Source of the DNA: an uncultured Bacilli bacterium
Lineage (GTDB): Bacteria > Bacillota_I > Bacilli_A > RF39 > UBA660
Assembly: GCA_947856335.1 (NCBI GenBank)
Contig: CANUCD010000046.1
Location: 1-7,854, forward strand
Length of the DNA stretch: 7,854 nucleotides
Direction of reading: 5' to 3'
Under the pieces are notes generated by a model. It saw only the letters and a program-made list of their open reading frames with translations, made no database searches and was not told the DNA's origin. A program made the translations under genes and the position numbers. Below are positions 6,125-7,854 of the stretch, piece after piece; position 1 is the first letter of the stretch, and the number at the start of each line of letters is the position of its first letter.

Positions 6125-6616
6125 ATGAACTATATTTATATTGGTAAAATTGTAAATACACACGGTATTAAAGGAGAAATACGTTTATTAAGCAACTTTT
6201 TAGAAAAAGATTTAATATTTAAAACTGGATTTAAAATATATATTGGTAGTAAAAAAGAAGAAAAAATAATAGAAAGATATCGCCGACATAAAAATTTTGA
6301 TATGCTTACATTTAAAGGAATAAATGATATTAACGATGTTTTAAAATATAAAAAAATGAATGTATATGTGAAGCGTGATGATTTAAAATTATCAGAAAAT
6401 GAATTTATTTTAGAAGATTTAATAGGAATGAATATTATATGTGATGATGAAGAAATGGGAGTGGTAAATAATATATATCATAATAAATCTGGTAATTTAC
6501 TAGCTATAACATTTGCAAAAAATTACTATATCCCTTATAATAATTATTATATAAAAGAAGTTGATGTTTTAAACAAAATAATTAAAACAGAACATACAAA
6601 GGACTTGATTTTATGA
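6125..6616 (+). CDS. rimM: 16S rRNA processing protein RimM
   Basis: RimM is an assembly factor that binds ribosomal protein S19 and helps mature the 30S head. The 163 residues fit the family. The N-terminal barrel begins IGKIVNTHGIKGEIRLLSNF (6-25), the hallmark of RimM. The C-terminal PRC-barrel domain covers about 94-155, with EDLIGMNIICDDEEMGVV and YYIPYNNYYIKEVD. A GGGAGG site (6114-6119) precedes the ATG. The stop TGA overlaps the trmD ATG (6613-6616), the conserved rimM-trmD coupling. The usual upstream neighbour rpsP is not present here; the methyltransferase gene occupies that place. Confidence 0.97.
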   Translation: MNYIYIGKIVNTHGIKGEIRLLSNFLEKDLIFKTGFKIYIGSKKEEKIIERYRRHKNFDMLTFKGINDINDVLKYKKMNVYVKRDDLKLSENEFILEDLIGMNIICDDEEMGVVNNIYHNKSGNLLAITFAKNYYIPYNNYYIKEVDVLNKIIKTEHTKDLIL

Positions 6617-7278
6617 AAATAGATATTTTAACTTTATTTCCTAAAATGTTTGATGGTTTTTTAAGTGAAAGTATTGTAAAAAGAGCAATCGAAAAAGGAC
6701 TTGTCAAAATAAATATTATAAATATTCGCGATTATACTCTTTTAAAAAATGGTCAAGTAGATGATACACCATATGGTGGGGGAAGTGGTATGGTTTTAAT
6801 GTGTGAACCAGTAATAAGAGCAATCGAAGCAGTAAAAAAAGATGATGCTAAAGTTTATTTAATGTCACCTACAGGAGTAACTCTAACAGATGAACTTGCA
6901 AATAAAATATATTTAGATACTAAACACATTATATTAGTATGTGGACACTATGAAGGATTTGATGAGCGAATTAAATACTTTGTAGATGGAGAATTAAGTA
7001 TAGGCGATTATGTTTTAACGGGTGGAGAATTACCTGCTATGGTTATTAGTGATGTTTTAATGAGATTTATACCTGGAGTTATAAAAGATGAATCCTTTAT
7101 GAACGAATCATTTAAAAATCATTTATTAGATTATCCAGTTTATACCAAACCTCGTGAATTTAGAGGTTATAAAGTACCTGATGTTTTATTAAGTGGTAAT
7201 CATAAAATGATTGATGAATACCGTCTAAATGAACAAATAAGAATTACCAAAGAAAAAAGACCAGATTTATTAAAGTAG
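6613..7278 (+). CDS. trmD: tRNA (guanine-37-N1)-methyltransferase TrmD
   Basis: TrmD makes m1G37 beside the anticodon, which prevents +1 frameshifting. It is an AdoMet-dependent SPOUT trefoil-knot dimer. The sequence is canonical: MKIDILTLFPKMF at the start, RDYT (39-42), DDTPYGGGSGMVL (50-62), the knot region LVCGHYEGFDERI (108-120), SIGDYVLTGGELPA (129-142), and LLDYPVYTKP (171-180) with Asp173 as the likely catalytic Asp. FRGYKVPDVLLSGNH (183-197) and a C-terminal tRNA-binding helix follow. Its 221 residues are slightly shorter than the 240 or so usual in Firmicutes, with the truncation at the far C-terminus after KRPDLL. It starts inside the rimM stop. The gene rplS, which often follows, is absent here. 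Confidence 0.98.
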   Translation: MKIDILTLFPKMFDGFLSESIVKRAIEKGLVKINIINIRDYTLLKNGQVDDTPYGGGSGMVLMCEPVIRAIEAVKKDDAKVYLMSPTGVTLTDELANKIYLDTKHIILVCGHYEGFDERIKYFVDGELSIGDYVLTGGELPAMVISDVLMRFIPGVIKDESFMNESFKNHLLDYPVYTKPREFRGYKVPDVLLSGNHKMIDEYRLNEQIRITKEKRPDLLK

Positions 7279-7286
7279 GTGTGTGT

Positions 7287-7736
7287 ATGAAAAGTTTTGC
7301 TATTAAAAAGTTAAATGATAAGTATGAATTTGAAAGTTTTAATTATGATATACAAGGTCTTTCATATCCAATAAAAAAAGGAAAACAAGAAAATCTTAAG
7401 ATTACAAATTTAGTAATTGTAAATCCTGATATGATTTCAGCTTTAATATCTAAGCAATTTCAAAAGAAATTTCAAAGAATTATTGACTATTTTTTTACTC
7501 ATAATGATTTTGATGATGATAGTACAGGTACTAATTTAATGTTAGCACTTGATGAAATAGCAAGACTTAGAACCCTACTTATTAAAAAATATAATAATCT
7601 TTTAAAAAAGAAAAAAGAAGAAGAACTTTTAAAGAAATTAAAAGTATTAGAAAATGAAGTTAGAATGAAAATGATTGATTTTAAACTTATTAAAGAACAA
7701 GAATTAACCAAAGAAGAAAAAAATAAAACCAGATAA
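7287..7736 (+). CDS. Hypothetical protein, trmD-distal, coiled-coil C-terminus
   Basis: I do not recognise this 149-residue protein. ATG at 7287 is preferred over GTG at 7281 because AGGTG (7277-7281) lies 5 bases before the ATG and would overlap the GTG. It begins only 8 bases after the trmD stop. No signal peptide or membrane segment is visible. Residues 1-75 are mixed, with hydrophobic strands or helices (ITNLVIVNPDMISALI, about 40-55). An acidic linker, HNDFDDDSTG, spans about 72-81. The rest, about 85-149, is one strongly charged Lys/Glu helix with a heptad-like Leu/Ile pattern, likely a coiled coil. The ALDEIARLRTLL stretch at its start looks like the most constrained part. Being co-transcribed with trmD suggests a translation or nucleic-acid link, but this is context only. 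Confidence 0.85.
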   Translation: MKSFAIKKLNDKYEFESFNYDIQGLSYPIKKGKQENLKITNLVIVNPDMISALISKQFQKKFQRIIDYFFTHNDFDDDSTGTNLMLALDEIARLRTLLIKKYNNLLKKKKEEELLKKLKVLENEVRMKMIDFKLIKEQELTKEEKNKTR

Positions 7737-7774
7737 AAAGAAGCAAGGATATAATACTTAGCTTCTTTTATTTT
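7735..7774. terminator. Bidirectional terminator between convergent genes
   Basis: AAAAGAAGC (7736-7744) pairs perfectly with GCTTCTTTT (7761-7769) around a 16-base loop. The plus-strand transcript continues into TTTTATTTT, and the minus-strand transcript into TTTTTATC, so it can serve both the operon and the convergent regulator. The regulator's stop codon (7758-7760) lies in the loop, and the plus-strand stop ends at the base of the stem. Confidence 0.75.
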
Positions 7775-7854
7775 CATCTTCAATTGGTGTAAATAATTCT
7801 CTTACATCAACATTTAAAACCTTAGAAAAAGTCCATAAAGTACCTAGACTAAAA
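7758..7854 (-). CDS. C-terminal end of an XRE (Cro/CI) family HTH regulator, partial
   Basis: On the minus strand a frame open at the window edge (from 7853) reads 31 codons to TAA at 7760-7758: SLGTLWTFSKVLNVDVRELF, then a charged tail ending NKRS. This matches the end of an XRE helix-turn-helix domain, where helices 4-5 typically read like S..TL..IAKALNVS..ELF. The DNA-recognition helix and the start lie outside the window, so operator specificity and length are unknown. The very short tail after the HTH suggests a small single-domain regulator or one whose sensor domain lies N-terminal. It is convergent with the trmD operon and shares its terminator hairpin. Confidence 0.8.
   Translation of the reverse strand, partial: FSLGTLWTFSKVLNVDVRELFTPIEDENKRS

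Noticed and set aside
5371..7278. Tandem SPOUT-fold methyltransferase genes as a new system
   Set aside because: TrmH-like and TrmD enzymes are common, separately characterised families. Adjacency here is likely operon clustering of RNA modification genes.
7499..7783. Minus-strand 94-codon frame rich in Ser/Phe/Leu, resembling a hydrophobic protein
   Set aside because: It is the antisense of the Lys/Glu-rich coiled-coil gene, whose AAA/GAA codons give runs of TTT/TTC. It also conflicts with the better-supported regulator end and terminator.

Overview
The window is very AT-rich and looks like a low-GC Firmicute, probably an uncultured gut member of the Bacilli, Erysipelotrichia or Mollicutes-related groups. 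The grounds are strong AGGAGG-type ribosome binding sites, a T-box riboswitch in front of serS, a rimM-trmD pair, and Trp encoded by TGG wherever checked. TGA serves as a stop at three ATGA gene junctions, so there is no sign of a Mycoplasma-type code. The lineage is an inference from sequence features only.

Layout. Positions 1-120 hold no supportable gene, but end in a promoter. Positions about 121-306 are a T-box leader whose specifier (TCU) and acceptor-end bulge (UGGC) both match tRNA-Ser. It controls serS (328-1620), whose terminator overlaps its own stop codon. Next comes a DUF4186-type gene (1677-2036) that is intact except for one in-frame TGA replacing a Gly expected there. A DUF488-like gene of unknown function (2094-2726) follows, with its own extended -10 promoter and terminator.

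Positions 2843-7736 form one tightly packed plus-strand operon: a NatA/NatB-like ABC exporter pair, a YgjP-like (DUF45) metallopeptidase, a SpoU/TrmH RNA 2'-O-methyltransferase, rimM, trmD, and a small coiled-coil protein I do not recognise. Four of the six junctions overlap, three of them as ATGA, so translational coupling is likely. The core logic is RNA and ribosome maturation (TrmH-like, RimM, TrmD), with an exporter and a peptidase placed upstream in the same transcript. A shared hairpin terminator separates this operon from the end of a convergent XRE-type regulator, which is cut by the right edge of the window.

Most of the window is ordinary core-genome material. The points most worth a second look are the compact T-box, where the terminator appears to use the T-box motif itself as its 5' arm, the single-TGA DUF4186 gene, the atypical SerRS lineage, and the two poorly characterised genes (DUF488-like and the trmD-downstream protein). 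I did not find convincing evidence of a wholly new system.
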